From Anaerolineales bacterium (GTDB lineage: Bacteria; Chloroflexota; Anaerolineae; Anaerolineales; Villigracilaceae): a stretch of DNA of 50,277 nt. A model generated the notes under the pieces. It saw only the letters and a list, made by a program, of their open reading frames with translations. It did no database searches and was not told the origin of the DNA. The stretch covers positions 1-50,277 of the forward strand of contig JAGVAO010000002.1 of NCBI GenBank assembly GCA_020060235.1, read 5' to 3'. How positions within the stretch are numbered: the first letter of the stretch is position 1; every line of letters starts with the position of its first letter. Of this stretch, positions 38,341 through 47,740 are shown piece by piece. The position numbers and the translations under genes are program-made.

Positions 38341-39012
38341 TTAGTTGAGCAGTCCGATGCTGGCTTTGTAGGAGCGATAGTTTCCAGAAAAACCGGTATC
38401 TGAGAACCCTTCGCGGATAACCTTTTCAACCAGGAGAGCAGCTTCCTGGGATTTCAAGGTGGCCAAGCCCAAGATTATGAATGAATTGACGCCGGCATCA
38501 TTGTTCTTGTATTCAGCCAACGCATCGATGAACAGTCGCACACAAGTTCGGCGCAATCCAGGGTACCGTTTCCCAATTTCAGATACTGTGCTGGCGGCAT
38601 GAATACGGGCATTGGTACTGTGTGATTGATTTTTGAGCCGCTCGTAACTGGGTATTAGCGCTGCTTCCCCCAGCATCCCTAGGGCGCGGGGAACCTCTGT
38701 GGAGATGTAGTCATCGAAGTTGTCATCCAGGCTGTGAAATAAATTGAGCATCACGGGGATGGCTTCAATAGCCTGGAGTTGGGTCAGGGTGCGCCAGGCG
38801 TGCATTTGTCCGTAGACAGCTTCTGATTCTTGTTCGTTCTCATCCCAGGGCAGGTTGGCAAGTTCGAAATCCTGTACCAGGCGGATCAGTTCGGGGATGT
38901 GTTCATGGGTAAAGCCCATTTTTAGGTAATTGGGCCAGGCAACTTTGAGATCATATTTACTTCCCAAAGTGAGAAGTTTTGCCACTGGGTCGGTGTATGT
39001 AAAGGTTTCCAT
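38341..39012 (-). CDS. HEAT-repeat-like protein
   Basis: A 223-aa soluble protein. Helical repeats of HEAT type are visible (LQAIEAIPVMLNLFHSL, STEVPRALGMLGEAALIPSY, IHAASTVSEIGKRYPGL). ATG 39012 with AGGA 6-9 bases upstream is preferred; an in-frame ATG at 39084 would add 24 residues. Function is unknown. It sits between the pilus terminator and the AT-rich defence island and could belong to either. Confidence 0.6.
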   Translation of the reverse strand: METFTYTDPVAKLLTLGSKYDLKVAWPNYLKMGFTHEHIPELIRLVQDFELANLPWDENEQESEAVYGQMHAWRTLTQLQAIEAIPVMLNLFHSLDDNFDDYISTEVPRALGMLGEAALIPSYERLKNQSHSTNARIHAASTVSEIGKRYPGLRRTCVRLFIDALAEYKNNDAGVNSFIILGLATLKSQEAALLVEKVIREGFSDTGFSGNYRSYKASIGLLN

Positions 39013-39325
39013 TGATAATCCTAAATGTAAAATTTGAGCCGCCATTTTATCCAATTTCTGGCTGACAAAAGTCATTAATTCCACTGCAAGATGGAAGTAC
39101 TTGGGATGTATAGAATCTCATTGATGTAAATATGACAACTTGACCTACGAACACACTTTCGAACCCGGAAAAGTTGATGGGCAGATGGAAAATGGGTAAG
39201 TAAACCTAAATGCTTAACGATACTAGCACCGCAGTTATGCATCTAGTGGGCCTAAATTCGAAATAAGCAGTTATTTCATAAGACCAACAAGAACAGACAA
39301 CTCTGTCAACTCGCCAAATTATATG

Positions 39326-39378
39326 AAGAATTTCTTTATATTTTCGCAGTAAATATGCTAAAATATAAAGAAATTCTT
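39326..39378. promoter_or_regulatory. 19-bp inverted-repeat operator upstream of XRE gene
   Basis: AAGAATTTCTTTATATTTT and AAAATATAAAGAAATTCTT are exact reverse complements with a 15-bp spacer. A -10 box TAAAAT (39359-39364) overlaps the right arm and the XRE gene starts 23 bases later. This is the expected layout for autorepression. The rest of the gap (39013-39325) shows no gene. Confidence 0.7.
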
Positions 39379-39401
39379 TACACAAGCGAAAGTTTTTAAT
39401 T

Positions 39402-39746
39402 ATGACCCAAGACATTATTCAAAATTTGATTGGTGAAAAAATCAGGAAAGCCCGCGAGGAGATTGGCTTAACTCAGGATGAACTTGGAAATGAAATTCAT
39501 CTAAGCCGTGTTTCCATTAATGCGATCGAAAATGGTCATCGCAAACAAATTAATTATGAAAGTATACGGAAAATTGCACACGCTCTAAACAAACCAGAAA
39601 AGTATTTTTTTGGAGACGAAGCTGAGATTCAATACTTGATACCTGAACTTAAGTTTTCGGTGAATAAGATGTCCAAACTTCCCCCAGAAAAACAAGAATT
39701 GCTTATCCCTTTCATAAATAGCATAATGAATATTGTTTCAGCATGA
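39402..39746 (+). CDS. XRE-family transcriptional regulator
   Basis: A 114-aa protein with the Cro/C1 helix-turn-helix at residues about 9-60: KIRKAREEIGLTQDELGNEI followed by HLSRVSINAIENGHRK. The C-terminal half is a short helical dimerisation part. It overlaps the large PD-(D/E)XK gene by 4 bases, and a 19-bp palindrome upstream is its likely operator. It probably controls the toxic partner gene, as control proteins of restriction systems do. Confidence 0.85.
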   Translation: MTQDIIQNLIGEKIRKAREEIGLTQDELGNEIHLSRVSINAIENGHRKQINYESIRKIAHALNKPEKYFFGDEAEIQYLIPELKFSVNKMSKLPPEKQELLIPFINSIMNIVSA

Positions 39747-41824
39747 CCAAACGAGAGAATATTATGAAAAACAACCATGCTTTGATCGATTTAATAAAAC
39801 AAGCTGATCTAGATGGCAATCTAGATGTCATTTTTGAAAAATTACCAGAAAGTGATTTTTGGGGAGATGCAAAAGAACTTCTCATCGACGATGATTTTGC
39901 TCAAGATCTTAGTCCTACTCTATTTGATGCAATTAGAAAAAATTTTGGCAGAATTGAAAGTAAATATGCCGCCGTAGGCCTAGTGTGTTATGCATTAAAA
40001 GTCTTAAAAGATGGAATAGCGTATGATGCAGCACAAAAGGTTGTTCTCCAAAATGCAGCACTATGTGATCAAAGTGCTTTATTGATGAGTTACAAAGCTT
40101 TTGAAGCTCGTTATAAGGATGAGGTTATTTCAGGGGATCAGTTTATTGCAGCTAAATCTTTAGAAGGCGCGGTAATGACCGCAATATTGGGCAGCAATCA
40201 AAGCTTGCGCTTTTTGGCAATAGGTCTTTTACTCACTGAATTTCCTCCAGTCCCTGAAGAGCAAGATGACCCAGCATTTTTGCCAACTATGGCTCTTCGC
40301 TTGCTTGGGCACTGCTACGATTTGCAGCCAAACAGCACTAACATTGCTGCTAAAAACACTGAGTATCTCTATGTGAACAATATTGCAACTAGGGCGGAGG
40401 CCCAATTTGTTGCCGGTATTGTTCAACTTTCTGATGCATTCGCATTGCCGCATGAAGAACCATTGCTTAAAAAGCTCAAGTTAGCGAGAGACCATTTTCA
40501 ATTGGCCTACAATGCCGAAGAAAATAGAACTGATGCAGAGTTATTTGCGGCAGTGTGTGATTGTTTTCTGAGTTTCCTGGAAGGCAACCACACACAGTCT
40601 GAAAAAAGACAGAATATAGAGAAGGCTAAGAAAGTCTTAGTAGAAAGATTGTTATTACTGGGAAAGGATCCCTTGGCTTATTCGAGCAACTTTGAAGTTA
40701 GCATAGTAAAAATATTGGGGATGTTGGATGATTGGAACGAGATAGTTAAACAAAATATTCCTGATCGTGTGGATATAAAACCAACAATGAGTATTTTTGC
40801 AAAATTTTATTATTCATTGCGAAATCTTGAAATTCTTGGTTCGCTGGCAAAAAACATTCGTGATATATCTATTAGTTCGATCATACTACCGCAAATCCAA
40901 AATTCCTTTATTAAAATTCAAGATATAAGGCAAAGGCTAAACGCCGTATTGAACGATCCACAGTGGAGAAGTGTGGCGCCAGATACAGAAATTTCATTCT
41001 ACGAAATAGTGCTTAGCTCGATAGAGAGTTTGTCATCCCCAAAAGATTTGGCCGCCGTGCAAGTTAGGCTAGTCATTGAAGCGGCGGCCAAATACAAACC
41101 AGAAGTAGCTAGCTTTATTCTAAAGTCGTTTGATGAAGGAAGAGACATTACAGAAATTCTGATTGATGTTTTTGACGATTCGCCAAATCTCGAATCATCC
41201 GAAGGCCCTGTACAAAAAATACTAGAAAATCTGATATCAAGTTTGCCCACAAACTTTAGCGATGAATATCTTAAGCGTCGCTATCTCGGAATTGCAATTA
41301 GGCACATTGTTCATTATGCGTCAACTTTGTTTAATGCAAAACAAGAAGATGAATTTCGTTTTCTGTTTGCTGAACCCAAAGGGTTAGGGAAAAAAGCAAA
41401 AGAAAAAGATCTAGAAATCCATTTTTATAAGAGAATGCTATTTCAACCAATTATAAAAGTCGAACATCAACCCGACGCTGTTGCACCTGGTCGCCCTGAT
41501 TTAAGCATTTGTTTCCCAGATGACATCATATTCCCAATAGAGGTTAAAAAAGAGGATAAAGACACAAGCAAAGAAAATATTAACAACAATTACTTAGCAC
41601 AAGCCCAGACTTATGCATCAGCGCAGAGTGGTATCGGTTTTTTGTTTGTGCTTGATCTAACTGATAAGCGTCTTGGCACGCCAATAAGGAATTTTAAGGA
41701 TAATTTTTATCTCGACCATAAGGTTGTGCCAAATTCAACGTCTCAAGATTGCGTAATAGTAGTAATTTTTCCTGCCAATCGTTTTTCTCCGTCTGATCAC
41801 AGCTGGAAGGGGCGAAAAAACTAG
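39743..41824 (+). CDS. Large protein with C-terminal PD-(D/E)XK nuclease-like domain
   Basis: A 693-aa protein, coupled to the XRE gene (ATGA; an alternative start is 39764). The N-terminal 550 residues are helical with no clear domain. The C-terminus has GRPDLSICFPDDIIFPIEVKKE (about residues 583-605), a P-D-x(n)-E-x-K signature, followed by LAQAQTYASAQ. It is therefore likely a nuclease under tight control. Low GC, unlike the plasmid backbone. It ends 5 bases from the convergent SMC-like gene. It may be a stand-alone restriction factor or the effector of the neighbouring ABC-3C-type system. Confidence 0.6.
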   Translation: MTKRENIMKNNHALIDLIKQADLDGNLDVIFEKLPESDFWGDAKELLIDDDFAQDLSPTLFDAIRKNFGRIESKYAAVGLVCYALKVLKDGIAYDAAQKVVLQNAALCDQSALLMSYKAFEARYKDEVISGDQFIAAKSLEGAVMTAILGSNQSLRFLAIGLLLTEFPPVPEEQDDPAFLPTMALRLLGHCYDLQPNSTNIAAKNTEYLYVNNIATRAEAQFVAGIVQLSDAFALPHEEPLLKKLKLARDHFQLAYNAEENRTDAELFAAVCDCFLSFLEGNHTQSEKRQNIEKAKKVLVERLLLLGKDPLAYSSNFEVSIVKILGMLDDWNEIVKQNIPDRVDIKPTMSIFAKFYYSLRNLEILGSLAKNIRDISISSIILPQIQNSFIKIQDIRQRLNAVLNDPQWRSVAPDTEISFYEIVLSSIESLSSPKDLAAVQVRLVIEAAAKYKPEVASFILKSFDEGRDITEILIDVFDDSPNLESSEGPVQKILENLISSLPTNFSDEYLKRRYLGIAIRHIVHYASTLFNAKQEDEFRFLFAEPKGLGKKAKEKDLEIHFYKRMLFQPIIKVEHQPDAVAPGRPDLSICFPDDIIFPIEVKKEDKDTSKENINNNYLAQAQTYASAQSGIGFLFVLDLTDKRLGTPIRNFKDNFYLDHKVVPNSTSQDCVIVVIFPANRFSPSDHSWKGRKN

Positions 41825-41829
41825 GCCAG

Positions 41830-43881
41830 TTAGAACAATGGCCCATCTGTCATTTCAAGTTTGTCCTGATCACATATTTGAGCAATTTCCTCGCGAGTAC
41901 TGGCTAAAAACACTTGAACTTTACCGCCAAATAGGGTTTCCATATCCTTAAATCCTACTAAAATCGCGTCAAGATATTTATCCGTCATTTCTGCACTACC
42001 AGGGGCATCAACCATAAGCAAACAAGGGTGTTTGCCAATTTCATGTTGAACTTTGATCGTCAGCATCGCAAGGTGAAACGCAATTTTAATACGTAACCGT
42101 TCCCCTATATCCATATCTTCAAATCTTGTAGTAGTCTCGGATTGAACAGCAAATAAATTTAGCTGTTCTTTCAAAAATACCCTTTGCAGATTTTGGACTC
42201 CGAATCTTTTGGCATAATTTGTAACCAGATCATCTAATGTCCTGAGCAATTGCTCGTGATTTACACCCAAATTTGCTTGCATTAGCTTTGTTGCTTCTGA
42301 CAAGATTAGGAACTTTAATTTAATTCCTTCTAAATAGTCAGATTGACTTTCTCTAGTTTGTTGTTGCAAATAAGAAAGTTCGCCCTCATACTTTCCTCTC
42401 TTAAGCAATAAATTACGTAATTCGTGGCTAAAACCATCCCTCTCTTGTCTTGATATGTCCGTGAATTCCGCCTTATATTTAGCTAGATGGATTTGTAGAT
42501 CGGAAATCTGTGCATGTACACTTTTTATCTCTTTGCGCAAACTTCTTAATTGTTTCTGTTCTCTTTGGAGTTTATCCTCATAATCTTTTAATAACTCTTG
42601 TTGGGAAGTTATATTTGACAAAGGTTTCAGAGTATTACTACAAATTCGGCATTGCCCACTCGAAACTTCTTCTTCTATACGAGTTAGAGAAATCGTGTTT
42701 TCACAATGAGGACATCGGTCAACTTGAATACCACTAAGAAATACTCTAAACTCAATCGCTTCCTTTATTTCCTGCATATATCTTTTAATCGAATTGATTT
42801 CATTTTGGATCTGGCTTTCTCTGCTGATCAGATCTTGTTCGCCATATGATAATCTAATGACCTCAGAATCTGTATCAGAAACCAATTTTCTTAAGTTTTC
42901 AAATGCTGTTTGATCAACAAAAATCGATTTTTCGCTCTCTATATTTTCTATCTGATGATTAGTGTTCATCAAATCATCTTCTAGTCTGCGGATTTTCTCC
43001 AACACACCTTCTGCATTTACTGTTACTCTCTTTTTCTCAAACTCAAAATGATTCTTGGCCTCATCTGCCCTCAGCTGTAAATGTGAAACAATGTCTATAA
43101 AATCAAGGCCCATATACATCCAAATAGCTCTTTGTCTATGCTTAGGCGAAAAATCTCCCCATGGAAACAAAAAATCGGAATAATCATCTGCGCCAATAAA
43201 TAGTGCTTGAGAATAAATGCTCCAATCAATGTTTTTTGCATCGAGTTCGAACATGTTTTTTGATTTTTGAGCTAACTGCAAAGGGTGGAAATTTGTATAC
43301 CTGCTAAAAAACTTAGTAACGGATTCTTTCATTGCAGCGCTGCCAGAGAAGCTATCTATTCTTTCTAAGTCTTTGTTTCTTTCGGATAAAACGATATCTA
43401 TCCCAGCCCTATAAATTTCCCCTGCTACAGATGGGTCAGATTGGACACGTGGAGAATATTGAATTGTAAAAATACCATCATCGATTTCAAATTCTACAGC
43501 CACACTTTTAATCCAAAGCAGAACATCTTTTTTGAGCTTAGGTTGCACGCCTGTAATCGCCCAAAGGATCATTTTCAGAATTGTAGATTTTCCAGAACTA
43601 TTTTCTGCTACCCAGGCATTAATACCAATCCCGAACTCTCTTTGATATGAAAATGGAAAAGCTTTTTGTTCATCTGCTGGCCATTTCACTCCACTAATAT
43701 TTACTTTTCGTATCATTATGGTGGCGCCAGCTTTAATTCCATCATCGAAACGATCCGCTAAAAGGGCTTTCAAGCCAGCATCAGTCAGCACATTACTAAT
43801 CTGAGTTAGCGGTAGATTCTTTTTATGCTTCTCTAGCGCCACTGCATAAGTTTGATGAACAAGATCTTCAAAAGTAATCAT
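41830..43881 (-). CDS. Rad50/SMC-like ATPase with zinc hook (Lamassu LmuB-like)
   Basis: A 683-aa protein. Walker A is ENSSGKST (93-100). Two long coiled coils flank a hook with CPHC (about 389) and CRIC (about 411), which can bind zinc. The C-terminal part has an ABC-signature-like DIGERLRIKIA and Walker B LLMVDAPG, where a usual catalytic Glu is Ala, as in some RecF/Rad50-like defence ATPases. It overlaps the upstream gene by 4 bases. Size and layout match LmuB of Lamassu, or the ATPase of ABC-three-component systems, which sense phage DNA ends or structures. Confidence 0.75.
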   Translation of the reverse strand: MITFEDLVHQTYAVALEKHKKNLPLTQISNVLTDAGLKALLADRFDDGIKAGATIMIRKVNISGVKWPADEQKAFPFSYQREFGIGINAWVAENSSGKSTILKMILWAITGVQPKLKKDVLLWIKSVAVEFEIDDGIFTIQYSPRVQSDPSVAGEIYRAGIDIVLSERNKDLERIDSFSGSAAMKESVTKFFSRYTNFHPLQLAQKSKNMFELDAKNIDWSIYSQALFIGADDYSDFLFPWGDFSPKHRQRAIWMYMGLDFIDIVSHLQLRADEAKNHFEFEKKRVTVNAEGVLEKIRRLEDDLMNTNHQIENIESEKSIFVDQTAFENLRKLVSDTDSEVIRLSYGEQDLISRESQIQNEINSIKRYMQEIKEAIEFRVFLSGIQVDRCPHCENTISLTRIEEEVSSGQCRICSNTLKPLSNITSQQELLKDYEDKLQREQKQLRSLRKEIKSVHAQISDLQIHLAKYKAEFTDISRQERDGFSHELRNLLLKRGKYEGELSYLQQQTRESQSDYLEGIKLKFLILSEATKLMQANLGVNHEQLLRTLDDLVTNYAKRFGVQNLQRVFLKEQLNLFAVQSETTTRFEDMDIGERLRIKIAFHLAMLTIKVQHEIGKHPCLLMVDAPGSAEMTDKYLDAILVGFKDMETLFGGKVQVFLASTREEIAQICDQDKLEMTDGPLF

Positions 43882-44555
43882 AATGCCTCTCCATAAATCT
43901 GCATAAATTTTTCTTTTACTTGATCTTCAATCGTATCTATTGTGGTGAGGTAAGCTGTGCCAGAATAGCTTTGATCTAAATATTGAATATTGCGAATCTC
44001 AAAACCGCTCAACTTCTCAAAATAACTACTAATAAGTTTGCATCGTTCAGCGTACCACTGTACAGAAGGGCACTCTGACATCATCTGTTCGACAGCCTTT
44101 TTTCCCTTGGGTTCAAGATAATATTTTGTGGCTCTTCCTTTTTCCGAGAGACGCCTGTGAACCATTGAGCGACTAGATAAATATGAAATTACATTGTCCA
44201 GAGGCTCGTAAGCACCTCTCAAGTATTTACGCATGGGTATCCAATGAATAACTGGCTCATCATCATTAAAAATTTTTTGAATTATCTGTTTAATTTCATC
44301 TTTACGCTGGCTCTCCCCTTTTTCGATAAGGCTTAGCAATGCTGCAGAAAAATGATCTGGGTAGCGAAGCCAAAAATCAATTTTTTGAAGTTTTGTTTCC
44401 GAATCAATGCGCCACAAACTTATTTCTGCTTCAGAATCAAAATCTAAAGATAGCTGTACGGGTCCGGATGTAGGATAATCGTGGCAATAGTATAAAATGA
44501 ACAAAATACGAACAGCATAGCGTTCAATAGGCCCAGCATCTGCGTTATTTTTCAT
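43878..44555 (-). CDS. Lamassu LmuC / ABC-3C middle-component-like protein
   Basis: A 225-aa soluble protein; GGGA six bases before ATG 44555 favours this start over 44567. The middle has a winged-helix-like part (DNVISYLSSRSMVHRRLSEK). The C-terminal helices are charged. The small partner directly upstream of a zinc-hook SMC ATPase, joined by ATGA, is the hallmark of LmuC/middle components of ABC-3C systems. The family call rests on context and size. Confidence 0.55.
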   Translation of the reverse strand: MKNNADAGPIERYAVRILFILYYCHDYPTSGPVQLSLDFDSEAEISLWRIDSETKLQKIDFWLRYPDHFSAALLSLIEKGESQRKDEIKQIIQKIFNDDEPVIHWIPMRKYLRGAYEPLDNVISYLSSRSMVHRRLSEKGRATKYYLEPKGKKAVEQMMSECPSVQWYAERCKLISSYFEKLSGFEIRNIQYLDQSYSGTAYLTTIDTIEDQVKEKFMQIYGEAL

Positions 44556-44622
44556 AAAAATTCCCATAATGCCGATCAGTATCAGTTTATAGGTTGTTGG
44601 TTAGAATCCATTTGACATAAAT

Positions 44623-47600
44623 CTACTCTAATGATTTATCCCTGGTGGCTTTCTTTGCATAAGGCAATTCAATAGAGGCTGGTTCGTTTAACTTTCTATA
44701 TACTTCCGAAACCATCCAATCCGAGACAGCTTTTTGAAAAGACGGATCATTCATGTAACGAGAGAAAATAGCCTCATTTTGATCCATCCGTTCAACGAAC
44801 ATGGTTTCGAGCATGCGGTTGAATATCAAGGCAAATTTATCAGCGGAGTTAACCTGAGCAGCTTGTTGCAATTCTTCGGAGCTGGAGGCTGTCTCGATAA
44901 TTTGGTCAAAAAAGAGCTGGTCGGCTTGATTGAAGTCGGTGCCGAAGCGTTCGTTGATGACATCAATCAATTGGGAAAGCGCAACAGCTGTATCACGAAT
45001 CAGGGCCGTGCCAACAGCGGTGGGCCCATCCAACGGTTTGACATAACCTTCAGTCAGGTCAATTGATCCCTCGCTGATTTTTTGTAGACGGTAATATTCC
45101 AGGCGGACTTCATTGTCAAAGTCATATTGGGGCTGGTTGGGGCGGTGCGGCAGCTTGGACGAGAGATGACGCAAAAAAACGTAAGCACGCTCCAGGTCGG
45201 TATCCTGGTAGGGAATAACCTGGCTCAGGAAAGCGTACAGGTTGCGGAAATCGACCAGTTTGCCGCGCCAGAGTTCAGCTTCGTCAGGTTTCTCAGTTTG
45301 ATAGGCTTTGAAGCGGTCGACGGCCGGGTCGATGGCCGCATTCATGGCCTGGTGATCTAAGGGGCTTTGACGCTGTTTCGGCTTGAAGTAAATCTCGCTG
45401 AAGCGTTCCACTTCCTCGCGCAGGTAAATGCCGGGTTCATCCAATTCACTTTTGAGCACGTAAAGCTGACCCGGGTCGGCTTCCTGCCCAAATTCCGCGC
45501 CTTCGTAGAACTGCTTGAAGGCAGCGTAGATTTCCTCGCGATCGTTGACAAAATCCAGTACGAAAGTATCTTCCTTGAACGGATGGATGCGGTTTAGGCG
45601 TGAGAGGGTTTGAACCGCCTGGATACCGGCCAGACGCTTATCGACGTACATAGTGTGGAGCAAGGGTTGGTCAAAACCAGTCTGGTATTTTTCGGCGACC
45701 AACAAAACCTGGTATTCACGGGTGGCAAACTTTTCGGGCAATTCGCGCTCGCGGATACCTTTGTTCATCCCTTCTTCGGTGTAGGTTTTATCGGGGATTT
45801 TGTCATCTGTGACGGTTCCAGAGAAGGCCACCAGGGTCTTGATGGGATAGCCCTTTTTTTTGATGTACTCATCAAAACTCTGCTTGTAGCGCACCGCTTC
45901 GAGGCGTGAACCAGTCACAACCATTCCCTTGGCCTTACCGCCAATCTTATGCCGGGTAAAAGCATTGAAATGCTCGATCATAACTTCGGTCTTTTGGGCA
46001 ATATTGTGCGGATGCAGACGCAAAAAGCGCGCTAAGGCGCGCGCAGCCTTTTTATGCTCGACATTGGGGTCGTCAGCCGTAGCTTTGATCAGGTTGTAAT
46101 AGACTTTATAGGTGGTGTAGCTTTTCAGCACATCCATGATAAAGCCTTCTTCAATCGCCTGGCGCATGGTGTAGCGGTGGAACGGCTCTCCATCCCGCCC
46201 AAAAACGGCCAGGGTTTTATGTTTCGGGGTGGCAGTGAAAGCGAAAAAGCTCAGGTTATCCTGCCGGGCGCGCTTGGCCATGCTGCGGAACAGTTCTTCC
46301 AGATGATCCAGCCCTTCTTCCTCGGCGCGGCGTTTGGCTTCTTCCTGCAACCTTTCCCCGCCCAACATACCTTTGAGTTCAGTGGCGGATTCGCCGGATT
46401 GGGAGCTATGCGCCTCGTCCACAATGACGGCAATTTGACGAGTTGGCAAGAGTCCCTTAGCCGCCAGCGAGTCACTTTCCTGGCGTTTTTCAGCCATTTT
46501 TTGCAGTTGTTTTGTGAGAAAGGGAAATTTTTGTAGAGTGGTGATGACAATCGGCACGCCGCTTTCCAGGGCTTGCGCCAGTTGGTGAGAATCCTCATCA
46601 ATTTTTTGAACCACGCCTTGGCGGTGTTCAAACTGGTAAATCGTATCCTGTAACTGGCGGTCAAGCACCCGCCGATCGGTGACAACTACGACGCTATCAA
46701 AGACCCGCTGCTCCTGGGTATTATGCAGAGAGGACAGGCGATGCGCTAGCCAGGCAATTGTATTGCTCTTGCCGCTGCCGGCAGAATGTTCGATGAGATA
46801 GTTCTGGCCGACTCCCTCGGTACGGGCCGAATCCACCAATAATCGAACCGCCTGCAGCTGATGATAGCGGGGGAAAATCAGGCTTTCTTTCTTGAATTTG
46901 CGCCCATCTTCATCATATTTTTCATCGACCTGGATATGCAGAAAGCGCGCCAACAGATCGAGCAGGCTGTCGCGCTGCAAGGTTTCTTCCCAAAGATAGG
47001 CGGTTCGATAGGTGCGCCCATTCGGATCAGGCGGGTTGCCCGCGCCTTTTTTGAAGCCTTTGTTGAAGGGCAGGAAGTGCGTGGCCTCGCCCGCCAGGCG
47101 GGTGGTCATCCAGACTTCTTCGGTATCGACTGCAAAATGTGCCAGCGCCCGGCGTTTGAATTCAAAGATGGGTTCGCGCGGGTCACGAGTGTGGCTGTAC
47201 TGCCATTTAGCATTTTCGATGGTTTGCCCTGTCATTGGATTCTTGAGTTCGAGGGTAATGACCGGGATCCCGTTGACGCTGAGGACTACATCCAGCGAAG
47301 GACGTTTGTGTGGGTCTTCGCCTTTTTTGAGTTCTTTGAAATGCACTTGGCGGGTCACGCAAACGCGATTGGCGGCGTAGCGCGTTTCGAGTTCGGGATT
47401 CATCCCATGCGCGGCTTTGAAAAAAGCCACCCGCAGGGTGCGCCCGTAGCATTTGAAGCCATGCCGTAGGGTGCTGAGTGAGCCGTTGGTGTCCATCCAT
47501 TTGCACAGGTCGGTGAGCACCTGGTCGCCGGTTTTCTCGCCGTGCAGGGCTTCGAGTTTGGCCCACTCTTTGGGCTGAGTTTCGCGAATGAAGTTCAGCG

Positions 47601-47736
47601 TTTCATCGGGGAAGATGGCGCGAACCGGGTCGAACTGGCCAGCGGCTTTTTGGTAGCCATTGGCCAGCAGGTGAGCTTCGATGACGGTCTCGAAGGCAGC
47701 TTCGGAGTGGGTGGGTGGGGATAAATTCACAGCCAT
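44623..47736 (-). CDS. hsdR: Type I restriction endonuclease subunit HsdR
   Basis: A 1037-aa protein of normal length. The N-terminal nuclease (HsdR_N) has SLDVVLSVNGIPVITLELKN (D, E-x-K). The SF2 motor has Walker A HSAGSGKS (about 317-325), DEAH in VIVDEAHSSQSG (about 438), motif III FAFTATP and motif VI QTLSRLNRIHP. It cuts DNA after translocation in a complex with HsdM and HsdS. HsdM was not found in this window and HsdS is only a remnant, so the enzyme may be inactive unless they are elsewhere. Starts 4 bases after the ptuB-like stop. Confidence 0.93.
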   Translation of the reverse strand: MAVNLSPPTHSEAAFETVIEAHLLANGYQKAAGQFDPVRAIFPDETLNFIRETQPKEWAKLEALHGEKTGDQVLTDLCKWMDTNGSLSTLRHGFKCYGRTLRVAFFKAAHGMNPELETRYAANRVCVTRQVHFKELKKGEDPHKRPSLDVVLSVNGIPVITLELKNPMTGQTIENAKWQYSHTRDPREPIFEFKRRALAHFAVDTEEVWMTTRLAGEATHFLPFNKGFKKGAGNPPDPNGRTYRTAYLWEETLQRDSLLDLLARFLHIQVDEKYDEDGRKFKKESLIFPRYHQLQAVRLLVDSARTEGVGQNYLIEHSAGSGKSNTIAWLAHRLSSLHNTQEQRVFDSVVVVTDRRVLDRQLQDTIYQFEHRQGVVQKIDEDSHQLAQALESGVPIVITTLQKFPFLTKQLQKMAEKRQESDSLAAKGLLPTRQIAVIVDEAHSSQSGESATELKGMLGGERLQEEAKRRAEEEGLDHLEELFRSMAKRARQDNLSFFAFTATPKHKTLAVFGRDGEPFHRYTMRQAIEEGFIMDVLKSYTTYKVYYNLIKATADDPNVEHKKAARALARFLRLHPHNIAQKTEVMIEHFNAFTRHKIGGKAKGMVVTGSRLEAVRYKQSFDEYIKKKGYPIKTLVAFSGTVTDDKIPDKTYTEEGMNKGIRERELPEKFATREYQVLLVAEKYQTGFDQPLLHTMYVDKRLAGIQAVQTLSRLNRIHPFKEDTFVLDFVNDREEIYAAFKQFYEGAEFGQEADPGQLYVLKSELDEPGIYLREEVERFSEIYFKPKQRQSPLDHQAMNAAIDPAVDRFKAYQTEKPDEAELWRGKLVDFRNLYAFLSQVIPYQDTDLERAYVFLRHLSSKLPHRPNQPQYDFDNEVRLEYYRLQKISEGSIDLTEGYVKPLDGPTAVGTALIRDTAVALSQLIDVINERFGTDFNQADQLFFDQIIETASSSEELQQAAQVNSADKFALIFNRMLETMFVERMDQNEAIFSRYMNDPSFQKAVSDWMVSEVYRKLNEPASIELPYAKKATRDKSLE

Positions 47737-47740
47737 AGGA

